Assembly: GCF_965279055.1 (NCBI RefSeq)
Contig: NZ_OZ257125.1
Coordinates: 4,898,001 to 4,962,000, forward strand
Direction: 5' to 3'
DNA length: 64,000 bases
Source: Hydrocarboniphaga sp965279055
GTDB taxonomy: Bacteria > Pseudomonadota > Gammaproteobacteria > Nevskiales > Nevskiaceae
Positions 32,946 through 42,715 of the stretch are shown piece by piece. The notes under the pieces are model-generated. The model searched no databases. It was not told where the DNA came from and saw only the letters and a program-made list of their open reading frames with translations. How positions within the stretch are numbered: the first letter of the stretch is position 1; each line of letters starts with the position of its first letter. The translations under genes were made by a program, and so were the position numbers.

Positions 32946-33269
32946 GCAGACAGGCAACGGGGCGCGGTGGCCCTTTGCCTTGCACGGCGAGGTCCGCCGC
33001 AGTTCGTTGGCGACGTCGTCTGGGCTTGGTATCGGCGCGGGTCGATGACGGCAGCCCCTTCTACCTTAGATTTGTTTCCGTGTCGGCAAGCCTAGGGGCG
33101 TGCCGATGAGGGATCCATGAATCGCCTGGCGACGGTCGTCGGAAGCGTTCACGCTACCGTTCGGGCGGACTGCCGAGCCCTTTTCCGCCGCCGGCTCTTC
33201 CGGTCCGCGCGCTTTGACCGCAAACTGCGCCGCCCGGCGTTGCTGCCGCCGCCGACAACCGAGCGTTTC
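32946..33269. other. 324-base gap, right edge of insert and gmk leader
   Basis: No recognised gene. The gmk frame is open back to an ATG at 33117, but those 51 codons (Arg-rich, MNRLATVVGSVHATVRAD) do not resemble any Gmk N-terminus. No attachment-site repeat matching the left edge was seen by eye. Confidence 0.5.
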
Positions 33270-33929
33270 GTGAGCCTCAACCCGACTTCCCCAGGCGGTC
33301 TGTTCATCCTGTCGGCGCCGTCCGGCGGCGGCAAGACCAGCCTCAGCCGCGCGCTGTTGCCCTACCTGGCGGCGCATGGCGTCAGCGCCGAAATCTCGGT
33401 TTCGTACACCACGCGCGCGCCGCGGCCCGGCGAGCAGCATGGCGTGCACTACCACTTCACCGACATGCCGGGTTTCCTGGCGATGGCGCAAGGCAACGAA
33501 TTCCTTGAGCACGCCGAAGTCTTCGGCCGCCGCTACGGCACCGGGCGCGCCCGCACCCGGGCGCTGCTCGACGCCGGCCACGACGTCATCCTGGACATCG
33601 ACTGGCAGGGCGCGCGCCAGGTTCGGCAGCAGCATCCGGCCGTGACCAGCATCTTCATCCTGCCGCCTTCGGCCGCTGAGCTCGAACGCCGGCTGCGTTC
33701 GCGCGGCACCGACAGCGACGACGTCATCGCCGGGCGCATGGCCGCTGCGCGCGAGGAGATGTCGCACCACGACGAATACGACTATCTGGTCATCAACCAG
33801 GATTTCGACAGGGCCGTGGCCGAACTCGGCGCGATCCTGCTGGCGCCGCGGCTGCAGGCGGCGCGCCAGCGCAGCGGCCACCAGGCGCTGATCGAGGATC
33901 TGCTGGCCTCGCCCGGGCAAATCGGCTAA
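33270..33929 (+). CDS. gmk: guanylate kinase
   Basis: 219 residues from GTG: VSLNPTSPGGLFILSAPSGGGKTSLSRALL. Phosphorylates GMP to GDP. P-loop SAPSGGGKTS (residues 15-24), GMP-binding SYTTRAPRPGE and GVHYHF, lid region RLRSRGTDSDDVIAGRM. The GTG start gives normal family length. It would normally follow yicC; rpoZ follows after 35 bases, as usual. Confidence 0.95.
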   Translation: MSLNPTSPGGLFILSAPSGGGKTSLSRALLPYLAAHGVSAEISVSYTTRAPRPGEQHGVHYHFTDMPGFLAMAQGNEFLEHAEVFGRRYGTGRARTRALLDAGHDVILDIDWQGARQVRQQHPAVTSIFILPPSAAELERRLRSRGTDSDDVIAGRMAAAREEMSHHDEYDYLVINQDFDRAVAELGAILLAPRLQAARQRSGHQALIEDLLASPGQIG

Positions 33930-33964
33930 ACTCGCCGCCCTTTTCCGCTGCCAGAGTTGTGCAC

Positions 33965-34228
33965 ATGGCCCGCGTTACCGTCGAAGATTGCCTCGATAAG
34001 ATCCCCAACCAGTTCGAACTGACCCTGGTCGCAGCCAAGCGCGCCCGTCAGCTCGCCCGCGGCGCCGAAGCGCGCCTGCCCTGGGGCAACCACAAGTCCA
34101 CCGTGCTGTCGCTGCGTGAAATCGCCGACGGACATGTCGGCAAGGACGTCCTCGCCGAGCAGGATCTGCCGGCGATCCAGCAGCCCAAGGTCGACCTCGA
34201 GCCGCTCGACGCCAGCTTCGATCTTTAA
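33965..34228 (+). CDS. rpoZ: RNA polymerase omega subunit
   Basis: 87 residues, MARVTVEDCLDKIPNQFELTLVAAKRARQLARG. Assembly chaperone of RNA polymerase and part of a ppGpp-binding site. Typical gmk-rpoZ order. The next gene is tkt, not spoT, so the usual gmk-rpoZ-spoT string ends here. The ATG is preceded by an in-frame GTG two codons upstream, which is rejected. Confidence 0.96.
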   Translation: MARVTVEDCLDKIPNQFELTLVAAKRARQLARGAEARLPWGNHKSTVLSLREIADGHVGKDVLAEQDLPAIQQPKVDLEPLDASFDL

Positions 34229-34260
34229 GCTGTCCTCTTGCGTGCAAGCATGCTGTAGCG

Positions 34261-34285
34261 AGGCCGGCTTATTGCCGGCCTTGTC
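34261..34285 (+). terminator. probable terminator after rpoZ
   Basis: AGGCCGGC-TTATT-GCCGGCCT stem followed by TTGT. Short T run. Confidence 0.6.
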
Positions 34286-34333
34286 GTTTGCGAACGCGTC
34301 CGCGCTGCCGTCGTCCCTTTCAAAAAGTACTTA

Positions 34334-36328
34334 ATGCCCACACGTCTCGAACTTGCCAACGCGATCCGCGCCCTCTCGATGGACGCGGTGCAGAAAGCCA
34401 ACTCCGGCCACCCCGGCATGCCGATGGGCATGGCCGACATCGCCGAAGTGCTGTGGAACGACTACCTCTCGCATCATCCGGCGGACCCGAAGTGGTTCAA
34501 CCGCGACCGCTTCGTCGTCAGCAACGGCCACGGTTCGATGCTGCTGTATTCGCTGCTGCATCTGAGCGGCTACGGCCTGACGATCGATGATCTGAAGAAC
34601 TTCCGTCAGCTGCACAGCAAGACGCCGGGCCATCCCGAGCAGTACGTGACGGCCGGCGTCGAAACCACCACCGGCCCGCTGGGCCAGGGCCTGGCGAACG
34701 CGGTCGGCATGGCGATCGCCGAATCGGTGCTCGGCTGGCAGTTCAACCGCGACGGCTTTCCGGTCGTCGATCACTACACCTACGTCTTCGCCGGCGACGG
34801 TTGCCTGATGGAGGGCATCAGCCACGAGGCCTGCTCGCTGGCCGGTACGCTCGGCCTGGGCAAGCTGATCGTGTTCTACGACGACAACAACATCTCGATC
34901 GACGGCGAAGTGCATGACTGGTTCGCCGACGACACGCCCGGCCGCTTCGAAGCCTATGGCTGGCAGGTCGTGCGCAAGGTCAACGGCCACGACCCGGCCG
35001 AGATCAAGCTGGCGATCGAAACCGCGCGCGCGTCCAAGGACAAGCCGACGCTGATCTGCTGCAAGACCGTCATCGGCTTCGGCTCGCCGAACAAGGCCGG
35101 CAAGGAGTCCTCGCATGGCGCGCCGCTGGGCGCCGAGGAGATCGCCAAGACCCGCGAGCAGCTGGGCTGGCCGCATGCGCCGTTCGAGATTCCGCAGGAC
35201 ATCCGCGACGGCTGGAACACCATGGAGAAAGGCGCGACCGCGCAACGCGTGTGGAACGCGCTGTTCGATCGCTACGCCGCCGAGTATCCGAAGGAAGCCG
35301 CCGAACTGCGTCGCCGCATCGCCGGCAAGCTGCCGGAAAACTGGGCGGAAACCGTCGCTCACCTGCATTCGACTTTCCTCGCCGTCGACAAGCCGGTGGC
35401 GACGCGTAAAAGCTCGCAGAACGCGCTCAACCTGATCGCGCCGCAGCTGCCGGAATTCCTCGGCGGCTCGGCGGATCTGACCGATTCCAACCTGACTCGC
35501 TGGGAAGGCGCGCTGACCAGCAAGCCGGCTCGCGTGTTCGGCAATTACATCTCCTACGGCGTGCGCGAATTCGGCATGGCGGCCGCCATGAACGGCATGC
35601 TGCTGCACGGCGGCCTGATCCCGTTCGGCGGCACCTTCCTGGTGTTTTCTGACTATTCGCGCAACGCGGTACGCATGGCCGCGCTGATGAAGATCGGCGT
35701 GATCCACGTATTCACGCACGACTCGATCGGCCTGGGCGAAGACGGCCCGACGCACCAGCCGGTGGAGCATGTTTCGGCGCTGCGCCTGATTCCGAACCTG
35801 GAAACCTGGCGCCCGGCCGACGCGTTCGAAACCGCGATCGCCTGGCAGGCGGCCGTCGAGCGCCGCAATGGCCCGACCGCGCTGGCGCTGTCGCGGCAGA
35901 ACCTGCCGCCGCAGCCGCATCCGGCCGGGCAGGCCGAACAGATTTTGCGTGGCGGCTACGTCGTCCACGAGCCGCTCGGCAGCTTCGAGGCGGTGATCAT
36001 CGCCACCGGCTCGGAAGTCTCGATCGCCGTCGACGCGGCGAAGAAACTGGCCGACGCCGGCCACGCGGTGCGCGTCGTATCGATGCCCTGCGCCGAGCGC
36101 TTCCTGAAGCAGGACGCGGCCTACCGCACGAGCGTGTTGCCCAAAGGCTCCAAGCGCCTCGCGGTCGAAGCCGGCGTTACGCAGTACTGGCGCGGCTTCG
36201 TCGGCGACGACGGCGACGTGATCGGCGTCGACAGCTTCGGCGAATCGGCGCCCGCGCCGGCGCTGTTCGAGCACTTCGGGCTCACCGTTTCCAACATCGT
36301 TTCGCGCGTGCAGGCCTTGATCGGCTGA
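34334..36328 (+). CDS. tkt: transketolase
   Basis: 664 residues, cytoplasmic ThDP enzyme of the pentose phosphate or Calvin cycle that moves two-carbon units. Starts MPTRLELANAIRALSMDAVQKANSGHPG; ThDP site GDGCLMEGISHEACSLAG...YDDNN; pyrimidine domain with HDSIGLGEDGPTHQPVEH; C-terminal domain from about 530. First of tkt-gap-pgk, all on one strand, a common proteobacterial carbon-metabolism string. 53 bases separate it from gap. Confidence 0.97.
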   Translation: MPTRLELANAIRALSMDAVQKANSGHPGMPMGMADIAEVLWNDYLSHHPADPKWFNRDRFVVSNGHGSMLLYSLLHLSGYGLTIDDLKNFRQLHSKTPGHPEQYVTAGVETTTGPLGQGLANAVGMAIAESVLGWQFNRDGFPVVDHYTYVFAGDGCLMEGISHEACSLAGTLGLGKLIVFYDDNNISIDGEVHDWFADDTPGRFEAYGWQVVRKVNGHDPAEIKLAIETARASKDKPTLICCKTVIGFGSPNKAGKESSHGAPLGAEEIAKTREQLGWPHAPFEIPQDIRDGWNTMEKGATAQRVWNALFDRYAAEYPKEAAELRRRIAGKLPENWAETVAHLHSTFLAVDKPVATRKSSQNALNLIAPQLPEFLGGSADLTDSNLTRWEGALTSKPARVFGNYISYGVREFGMAAAMNGMLLHGGLIPFGGTFLVFSDYSRNAVRMAALMKIGVIHVFTHDSIGLGEDGPTHQPVEHVSALRLIPNLETWRPADAFETAIAWQAAVERRNGPTALALSRQNLPPQPHPAGQAEQILRGGYVVHEPLGSFEAVIIATGSEVSIAVDAAKKLADAGHAVRVVSMPCAERFLKQDAAYRTSVLPKGSKRLAVEAGVTQYWRGFVGDDGDVIGVDSFGESAPAPALFEHFGLTVSNIVSRVQALIG

Positions 36329-36381
36329 AGCGTCGCTCCCACCTTTGTCGTCAACGTTTGGCTAATCAAGAGGATCGAGAC

Positions 36382-37383
<1,002 letters not shown>

Positions 37384-37402
37384 TCGCCGCGTTTCGAATG
37401 AG

Positions 37403-37428
37403 ACCCCTCCTTTACCGGAGGGGTTTTC
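37403..37428 (+). terminator. hairpin terminator between gap and pgk
   Basis: ACCCCTCC-TTTACC-GGAGGGGT then TTTC. Only a short T run, so it may be a leaky stop that lowers pgk relative to gap. Confidence 0.7.
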
Positions 37429-37453
37429 GCTTGCACAGCCTTATGGAACACAC

Positions 37454-38638
37454 ATGAATTTTCTCCGCCTCGCTGATCTCGATCTGACCAACCAGCGCGT
37501 GTTCATCCGCGCCGACCTCAACGTGCCGCAGGACGACACCGGCGCGATCACCGAAGACACGCGCATCCGCGCGTCGATTCCCGGCATTCAGCTGGCTTTG
37601 AAGAAAGGCGCGGCGGTGATGGTCACCAGCCATCTGGGCCGTCCGACCGAAGGCGAGTTCAAGCCGGCCGATTCGCTGGCGCCGATCGCCAAGCGCATGA
37701 GCGAGCTGCTCGGCCAGGAAGTGAAGCTGATCCAGAACTGGGTCGACGGTGGTTTCACCGTCAAGCCGGGCGAAGTGGTGCTGCTCGAGAACTGCCGCTG
37801 CAACAAGGGCGAGAAGAAGAACAGCGAAGAGCTCGCAAAAAAAATGGCGCTGCTGTGCGACGTCTACGCCAATGACGCCTTCGGCACCGCGCATCGCGCC
37901 GAGGCCACCACGGTGGGTCTCGCGCTCGCGGCGAAAGTTGCCTGCGCCGGCCCGCTGGTGGCCGCCGAACTGGAAGCGCTCGGCAAGGCGCTGGGCAATC
38001 CGAAGCGCCCGCTGGTGGCGATCGTCGGCGGTTCCAAGGTCTCGACCAAGCTGACGATTCTCGACGCGCTCGCCGACAAGGTCGACCAGCTGGTCGTCGG
38101 CGGCGGCATCGCCAACACCTTCCTGCTCGCGGCGGGCAAGCCGATCGGCAAATCGCTGGCCGAAAAAGATCTGGTGCCGGAAGCCAGGCGCATCATCGAC
38201 AAGCTCGCCCAGCGCGGCGCCTCGGTGCCGATCCCGACCGACGTGGTCACCGCGACCCGGTTCGCCGCCGATGCCGCGCCGAGCGTGAAGTCGGCCGATG
38301 ACGTGGCCGACGACGACATGATCTTCGACATCGGCCCGGATACCTCGGCGCAGCTCGCCGAGATCATGGCCAAGGCCGGCACCATCGTCTGGAACGGACC
38401 GGTCGGCGTGTTCGAGTTCGACTCGTTCGCGGCCGGCACGAAGTCGCTGGCCGAGGCGATCGCCAGGTCCAGCGCGATGTCGATCGCCGGCGGCGGCGAT
38501 ACCGTCGCGGCGATCGCCAAGTTCGGCATCGAGAAGGACGTCGGTTACATCTCGACCGCCGGCGGCGCGTTCCTGGAATTCCTCGAAGGCAAGAAGCTGC
38601 CGGCGGTGGAAGCGCTGGAGCAGCGCTTCAAGGGCTGA
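37454..38638 (+). CDS. pgk: phosphoglycerate kinase
   Basis: 394 residues. Transfers phosphate from 1,3-bisphosphoglycerate to ADP. Signatures: RVFIRADLNVPQDD, TSHLGRPTEGEF, NDAFGTAHRAEAT, ALVAIVGGSKVSTK-like VAIVGGSKVSTKLTILD, NGPVGVFEFDSFAAGT and the C-terminal GGGDTVAAIAKFG. Intact and of normal length. Last gene of the tkt-gap-pgk string; pyk and fba do not follow here. Confidence 0.97.
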   Translation: MNFLRLADLDLTNQRVFIRADLNVPQDDTGAITEDTRIRASIPGIQLALKKGAAVMVTSHLGRPTEGEFKPADSLAPIAKRMSELLGQEVKLIQNWVDGGFTVKPGEVVLLENCRCNKGEKKNSEELAKKMALLCDVYANDAFGTAHRAEATTVGLALAAKVACAGPLVAAELEALGKALGNPKRPLVAIVGGSKVSTKLTILDALADKVDQLVVGGGIANTFLLAAGKPIGKSLAEKDLVPEARRIIDKLAQRGASVPIPTDVVTATRFAADAAPSVKSADDVADDDMIFDIGPDTSAQLAEIMAKAGTIVWNGPVGVFEFDSFAAGTKSLAEAIARSSAMSIAGGGDTVAAIAKFGIEKDVGYISTAGGAFLEFLEGKKLPAVEALEQRFKG

Positions 38639-38652
38639 GCTTCGCCGCTGTC

Positions 38653-38672
38653 ATTCCCGCGAAAGCGGGAAT
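38653..38672. repeat. palindromic repeat attcccgcgaaagcgggaat, copy 1
   Basis: Perfect eight-base arms ATTCCCGC / GCGGGAAT with a GAAA loop. The same sequence recurs at 44788-44807. It follows pgk by 14 bases and may also aid termination. Confidence 0.8.
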
Positions 38673-38692
38673 CCTGCGCGGATATCACCGCT

Positions 38693-38900
38693 CTCCGTTG
38701 ATCCCGAGTGGCCGCGACGCGGCGTATCGTCGGAATCCGGCACGAAAGTGCGGTCGCCTCCCTCGATACGCGGGCAAAGCCCGCTACTCGGGACGAACGG
38801 AGTTTTGTTGTGGCGGCTTAAAACGGCGGATCACGACCCTACATGGGCTGGCGTTGAGCCCGTTCATCCCGCGTAGCGGCGTAGCGGCGTATCGAGGGAC
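38693..38900. repeat. dispersed 'cgttcgtcccgag / ctcgggacgaacg' element, copy A (degenerate, with half unit)
   Basis: Right arm 38760-38802 (CCCTCGATACG...TACTCGGGACGAACGGAG) with an imperfect left arm from 38693; a further half unit lies at 38861-38900. Related paired copies are at 44821-44939 and 48728-48834. The gap 38639-38950 between pgk and the RidA gene holds only these repeats and no gene. Confidence 0.75.
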
Positions 38901-38950
38901 GCATCTCCCGCGCGCGCAGGGCGGTTCGTGACCTGCCGCTATTGTCCGGC

Positions 38951-39295
38951 TCAAACCGTCGCCGTCACCACGATTTCGATCTTCCACTCCGCCAGCGCGA
39001 GCCGCGCCTGCACGGTCGCGCGCGGCGGGGTGTGGCCTTGAGCGACCCAGCCGTCCCAGACGTCGTTCATCGCCGCGAAGTCGGCGATGTCGGCCAGAAA
39101 AACCTCGGCACGCAGGATGCGCGTCTTGTCGCTGCCGGCCTGCGCCAGCAAGGCGTCGATCGACGCCAGCACCTGCGCGGTCTGGCCGCGAATGTCGGCG
39201 CTGGCATCGTCGGCGACCTGGCCGGCCAGGTAGGCAACGCCGTTGTGAACGGCCATCTCGGACATGCGCCGCCCCACCTCGAAACGCTGGATCAT
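38951..39295 (-). CDS. RidA/YjgF family protein
   Basis: 114 residues from MIQRFEVGRRMSEMAVHNGVAYLAGQV. RidA-type trimers deaminate reactive enamine/imine intermediates; the key Arg is in TPPRATVQARLA, followed by a Glu-bearing WKIEIVVTATV end. AGGAG lies about nine bases before the chosen ATG; the open frame back to 39325 is rejected. It follows the MFS gene by 31 bases on the same strand, so the two are probably cotranscribed. Confidence 0.88.
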   Translation of the reverse strand: MIQRFEVGRRMSEMAVHNGVAYLAGQVADDASADIRGQTAQVLASIDALLAQAGSDKTRILRAEVFLADIADFAAMNDVWDGWVAQGHTPPRATVQARLALAEWKIEIVVTATV

Positions 39296-39326
39296 CGAAC
39301 GGGCTCCTGCGGTTGAAGCGCTCATT

Positions 39327-40577
39327 CTATTGCGGCTGCGCGCGCAAGCCGCGCTGCATGAGCACGCCGACCACGACGAACAGCACCGCCGCGCTGAGCG
39401 CCAGCGACCAGTGGATGCCGATGCGCTGTCCGACCAGGCCGACGGTGATGCCGCTGAACGTGCGCATGCCCATCGCGAACATGTTGTAGACGCCGATCGC
39501 GCGGCCGCGCATTTCGGCCGGCGCCTCCAACTGCACCAGGGTCTGCGCCATCGAGTTGAAGGCCAGTTCGACGAAGCCGGTGAAGAACAGCAGCAGCAGG
39601 GACAGCGGGTAGAACGGCAGCAGCGCGAAGGTGCCCAGCGACAGGCACCAGATCATCGCCAGCACACAGGCGGTGCGCGCCGCCGGCCGCAGCAGGTTGC
39701 GGCTTTCCAGCAAAACGCCGGCAACCAGCGCGCCGGCCGCATCGGCGGCGAGCAGGGCGCTGTACGACAGGTCCGCATGCGTGTGACCGAGGTCCTGCGC
39801 GAAGCCCGGCATCTGCGCCTGGTAGGCGTTGCCGATGAACAGCGAAGCCGAGCCGGCGAGTGCGGTCATCGACACGATCACGCGGTTGCTGCCGACTTCG
39901 CGAAGGGTGCTCCAGATGTCGCCGAAGCCGCGGATCGCGCGACGCGCCACGCTCGCACCGGCCGCGCGAAACTGAGGCCCGTAAGGCGCGGCGATCAGCC
40001 AGATGATGAAAGGCAGATACAGCAGCGCATTCGCCAGAATGCCGAACGACGGGCCGAGCAGCAGCAGGAAAGCACCGCCGACCGCGGGGCCGGCGAGCAG
40101 GCCGAGCTGGCGCGAGGTCGCCGTCAGCCGCACCGCGCTCTGCAGATGCGCAGGCCCGACGATGTCGTGCAGCAGCACCTGCGAGGCCGGGCCCCAGAGC
40201 ACGCCGGCGCAGCCATGCAGGATCAGCAGCAGCGCCGCATGCCACAGCTGCAGCGAGTCGTTCAGGAACAGCAGACCCCAGGCCACCGACACCGCGCTGA
40301 ACAGGCCCATGCCGAGCTGGATCATGCGGCGCGGATCGTAGCGGTCGGTCAGCAGGCCGGAGTACACCGAAAACAGCAGGAACGGCAGCCAGTGGGAAAT
40401 CACCGCGAAGCCGCCCAGCGCCGGCGAATGAAATTTCTGGAAACACACCCAGTAGCTGATCACGTGCTCGATGCTGTCGGCCATCATCGCCATCGCCGAC
40501 CAGGCGAAATACTGGCGATAGCCGGGATGGCGCAGCGCGGCGAAAGCGACGGCGGGAGCGGCGGTGGAAGTCGACAC
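39327..40577 (-). CDS. MFS transporter (MFS_3/EntS-like)
   Basis: 416 residues from a GTG (VSTSTAAPAVAFAALRHPGYRQYFAWS). About twelve hydrophobic segments; loop motif LLTDRYDPRRMIQLGM between helices 2 and 3 and SAVRLTATSRQLGLLAGPAVGG near the middle, as in the EntS-like exporter group. Integral inner membrane; substrate unknown, export of a small molecule is likely. The frame is open much further upstream (to 41651), but that part is the shadow of lemA and its neighbour. No strong ribosome site, so the start is uncertain. Confidence 0.82.
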   Translation of the reverse strand: MSTSTAAPAVAFAALRHPGYRQYFAWSAMAMMADSIEHVISYWVCFQKFHSPALGGFAVISHWLPFLLFSVYSGLLTDRYDPRRMIQLGMGLFSAVSVAWGLLFLNDSLQLWHAALLLILHGCAGVLWGPASQVLLHDIVGPAHLQSAVRLTATSRQLGLLAGPAVGGAFLLLLGPSFGILANALLYLPFIIWLIAAPYGPQFRAAGASVARRAIRGFGDIWSTLREVGSNRVIVSMTALAGSASLFIGNAYQAQMPGFAQDLGHTHADLSYSALLAADAAGALVAGVLLESRNLLRPAARTACVLAMIWCLSLGTFALLPFYPLSLLLLFFTGFVELAFNSMAQTLVQLEAPAEMRGRAIGVYNMFAMGMRTFSGITVGLVGQRIGIHWSLALSAAVLFVVVGVLMQRGLRAQPQ

Positions 40578-40703
40578 GATACGGGCGCTGCGACGATCGG
40601 ACGGCCATGATGCCAGCTTGAAAAGGCGGCGACCGCTAAGATCATTCCGCAGAGGGCCTCTGCCGATCCTGGCGGATGGCCGTTGAACACACAGGGAGTG
40701 ACG

Positions 40704-41312
40704 ATGAAACATACGTCGAAGCGGTTCGCGATCTGGCTGGTGCCGATGCTGGCGCTGCTGCTGTCGGGCTGCGGCTACAACAAGATCCAGCAGCAGGATG
40801 AAGCGGTGACGGCGTCCTGGTCCGAAGTGGTGAACCAGTACCAGCGGCGCGCCGATCTGGTGCCGAACCTGGTCAACACCGTCAAGGGCTACGCCGACCA
40901 GGAGAAAAGCGTGCTGGTCGAGGTGACCGAGGCGCGGGCGAGAGTCGGCGGCATCAATGCGACGCCGGAGCTGATCAACGATCCGGAAGCTTTCGAGAAA
41001 TTCCAGCAGGCCCAGGGCCAGCTGACCTCGGCGCTGTCGCGCCTGCTGGTGGTCAGCGAGAACTATCCGAACCTGAAATCCGACGCCGCGTTCCGCGATC
41101 TGCAGGCGCAGCTCGAAGGCACCGAGAACCGCATCACCGTGGCGCGCAAGCGCTACATCGACGCGGTTCAGGTCTATAACGTCACGGTGCGCTCGTTCCC
41201 GCAGAATCTGACCGCGAAAATGTTCGGCGCCAGCGTCAAGCCGAACTTCAAGGTCGAGAACGAGGCGCAGATTGCCAAGCCGCCGACCGTGGATTTCGGC
41301 AAGCCGCAGTAA
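40704..41312 (+). CDS. lemA: LemA family protein (lipoprotein-like)
   Basis: 202 residues from MKHTSKRFAIWLVPMLALLLSGCGYNKIQ. The leader ends in LLSGC, a good lipobox, so it is probably anchored at the membrane by Cys25. Coiled-coil LemA core: WSEVVNQYQRRADLVPNLVNTVKGYADQEKSV and YPNLKSDAAFRDLQAQLEGTENRI. Function not established; LemA genes are often linked to TPM-domain genes, as here. AGGGAGTGACG precedes the start. Confidence 0.92.
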   Translation: MKHTSKRFAIWLVPMLALLLSGCGYNKIQQQDEAVTASWSEVVNQYQRRADLVPNLVNTVKGYADQEKSVLVEVTEARARVGGINATPELINDPEAFEKFQQAQGQLTSALSRLLVVSENYPNLKSDAAFRDLQAQLEGTENRITVARKRYIDAVQVYNVTVRSFPQNLTAKMFGASVKPNFKVENEAQIAKPPTVDFGKPQ

Positions 41313-41319
41313 GCGTCGC

Positions 41320-42171
41320 GTGCGGATTTTCAGCCGTTTTCTGCTGCTCGCGGCGCTGTTCGCCGCGGTGCCGGCGTGGGCGCAGCAGACACCGGTGCCG
41401 GCGCTGCGTGCCCACGTTACCGACACCAGCGGCACGCTGACGCAGACCGAGCAGCAGGCGCTGGACAGCAAGCTCGCGGCGTTCGAGCAGCGCAAGGGCA
41501 GCCAGCTGGCGGTGCTGATCGTGCCGACGCTGGGCGACGAGACCATCGAGCAGTACGGCATTCGCGTTGCGGAAGCCTGGAAGCTCGGCCGCAAGAACGT
41601 CGACGACGGCGCGATCCTGCTGGTCGCCAAGAACGACCGGCAGCTGCGCATCGAGGTCGGCTACGGCCTGGAAGGCGCGCTGCCGGATGCGATCGCCAAG
41701 CGCATCATCAGCGAGACGATCACGCCCTACTTCCGCAACGGCGACTTCTACACCGGCATCTCCGCCGGTGTCGACGCGATGATCGCAGTCGTCGACGGCG
41801 AGCCGCTGCCGGAGCCTTCGCGTGATCGCTCGCATTCTTCGCGGCACGGCGAGATTTCGCCGCTGGGCGTGATCGCGGTGATCATCGGCGTCATCGTCGG
41901 TTTCGTGGTGCGTTTCTCGACCAATCGCGTCGCCGGCGCCGGCACCGCGCTGATCGTGTCCGGCGTCATCGCGGCGCTACTGATCGGCTTGGCCGGCGCG
42001 CTGATCTACGCGATCTTCGCCTTCATCTTCGTCATCGGCGGCGCCGAAGCGGTGCTCTACGGCATGCTCAGTGGCGGTGGTCGTGGCGGCGGCGGCTTCG
42101 GCGGCGGTGGTGGCGGTTTCAGCGGCGGAGGCGGCGGCTTCGGTGGCGGCGGCGCTTCGGGGAGATGGTGA
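41320..42171 (+). CDS. TPM-domain membrane protein (YgcG-like)
   Basis: 283 residues from GTG. Signal peptide VRIFSRFLLLAALFAAVPAWAQQ, then a TPM domain (DTSGTLTQTEQQALDSKLAAFEQRKGSQLAVLIV... DDGAILLVAKNDRQLRIEVGYGLEGALPD), two hydrophobic helices near 190-245, and a Gly-rich tail ending GGGASGRW. TPM proteins occur in lipid turnover and membrane stress, with some phosphatase activity reported; the role here is unknown. Starts seven bases after lemA and its stop overlaps the next ATG (TGATG). Confidence 0.88.
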   Translation: MRIFSRFLLLAALFAAVPAWAQQTPVPALRAHVTDTSGTLTQTEQQALDSKLAAFEQRKGSQLAVLIVPTLGDETIEQYGIRVAEAWKLGRKNVDDGAILLVAKNDRQLRIEVGYGLEGALPDAIAKRIISETITPYFRNGDFYTGISAGVDAMIAVVDGEPLPEPSRDRSHSSRHGEISPLGVIAVIIGVIVGFVVRFSTNRVAGAGTALIVSGVIAALLIGLAGALIYAIFAFIFVIGGAEAVLYGMLSGGGRGGGGFGGGGGGFSGGGGGFGGGGASGRW

Positions 42172-42680
42172 TGACATCCGCAAGCAAGGGCTCGCGCCTG
42201 TGGCGCCATCTGCTCGGCGCGCGCGCCACGCGCCGCCATTTTCCGGCAGCCGTGCTCGCCGACATCGAAGCCGCGACGAAGCGCTGCGAAGGCCAGCATC
42301 CGGGCGAAATCCGCTTCATCGTCGAGGCCGCGCTGCCGGTCGCCAGCGTGCTCGCCGGCACCACGCCGCGGCAGCGTGCGGTCGAGCTGTTCGCGCATTA
42401 CGGCGTCTGGGACACCGAACATAACAACGGCGTGCTGATCTACGTTTTGCTGGCGGATCGCGACGTCGAAATCGTCGCCGACCGCGGGGTCGCCGATGGC
42501 CGCGTGCCGCCCGCCGAATGGGAAGCCTGCTGCCGGATCATGGAGCAGCACTACGCCGCCGGCCGCTACAGCGCCGGCTCGGTCGCCGGTATCGAGGCCG
42601 TCGCCGCGGTGCTGGCGAAGTACCCGCCGGAGCGCGCCGATGCCGGCAATGAACTGCCGGATGCACCGATCGTCATTTAG
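42171..42680 (+). CDS. second TPM-domain protein
   Basis: 169 residues from the ATG that overlaps the previous stop codon. TPM domain (VLADIEAATKRCEGQHPGEIRFIVEAAL, YGVWDTEHNNGVLIYVLLADRDVEIVADRGVADG) without signal peptide or membrane helix, so probably cytosolic or peripheral. Third gene of lemA-TPM-TPM. GGGGAG lies six bases upstream of this ATG; an in-frame ATG at 42165 is too close to it. Confidence 0.85.
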   Translation: MTSASKGSRLWRHLLGARATRRHFPAAVLADIEAATKRCEGQHPGEIRFIVEAALPVASVLAGTTPRQRAVELFAHYGVWDTEHNNGVLIYVLLADRDVEIVADRGVADGRVPPAEWEACCRIMEQHYAAGRYSAGSVAGIEAVAAVLAKYPPERADAGNELPDAPIVI

Positions 42681-42715
42681 ACTGCGGTAACGCTGCCCGC
42701 CACCGAGGATCCGCC

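Noticed and set aside
33117..33269. 51-codon N-terminal extension of guanylate kinase
   Set aside because: Arg-rich and unlike Gmk; the GTG at 33270 gives normal family length.
39327..41651. 774-codon version of the MFS gene
   Set aside because: The first 358 codons are the shadow of lemA and the TPM gene; the transporter begins near 40577.
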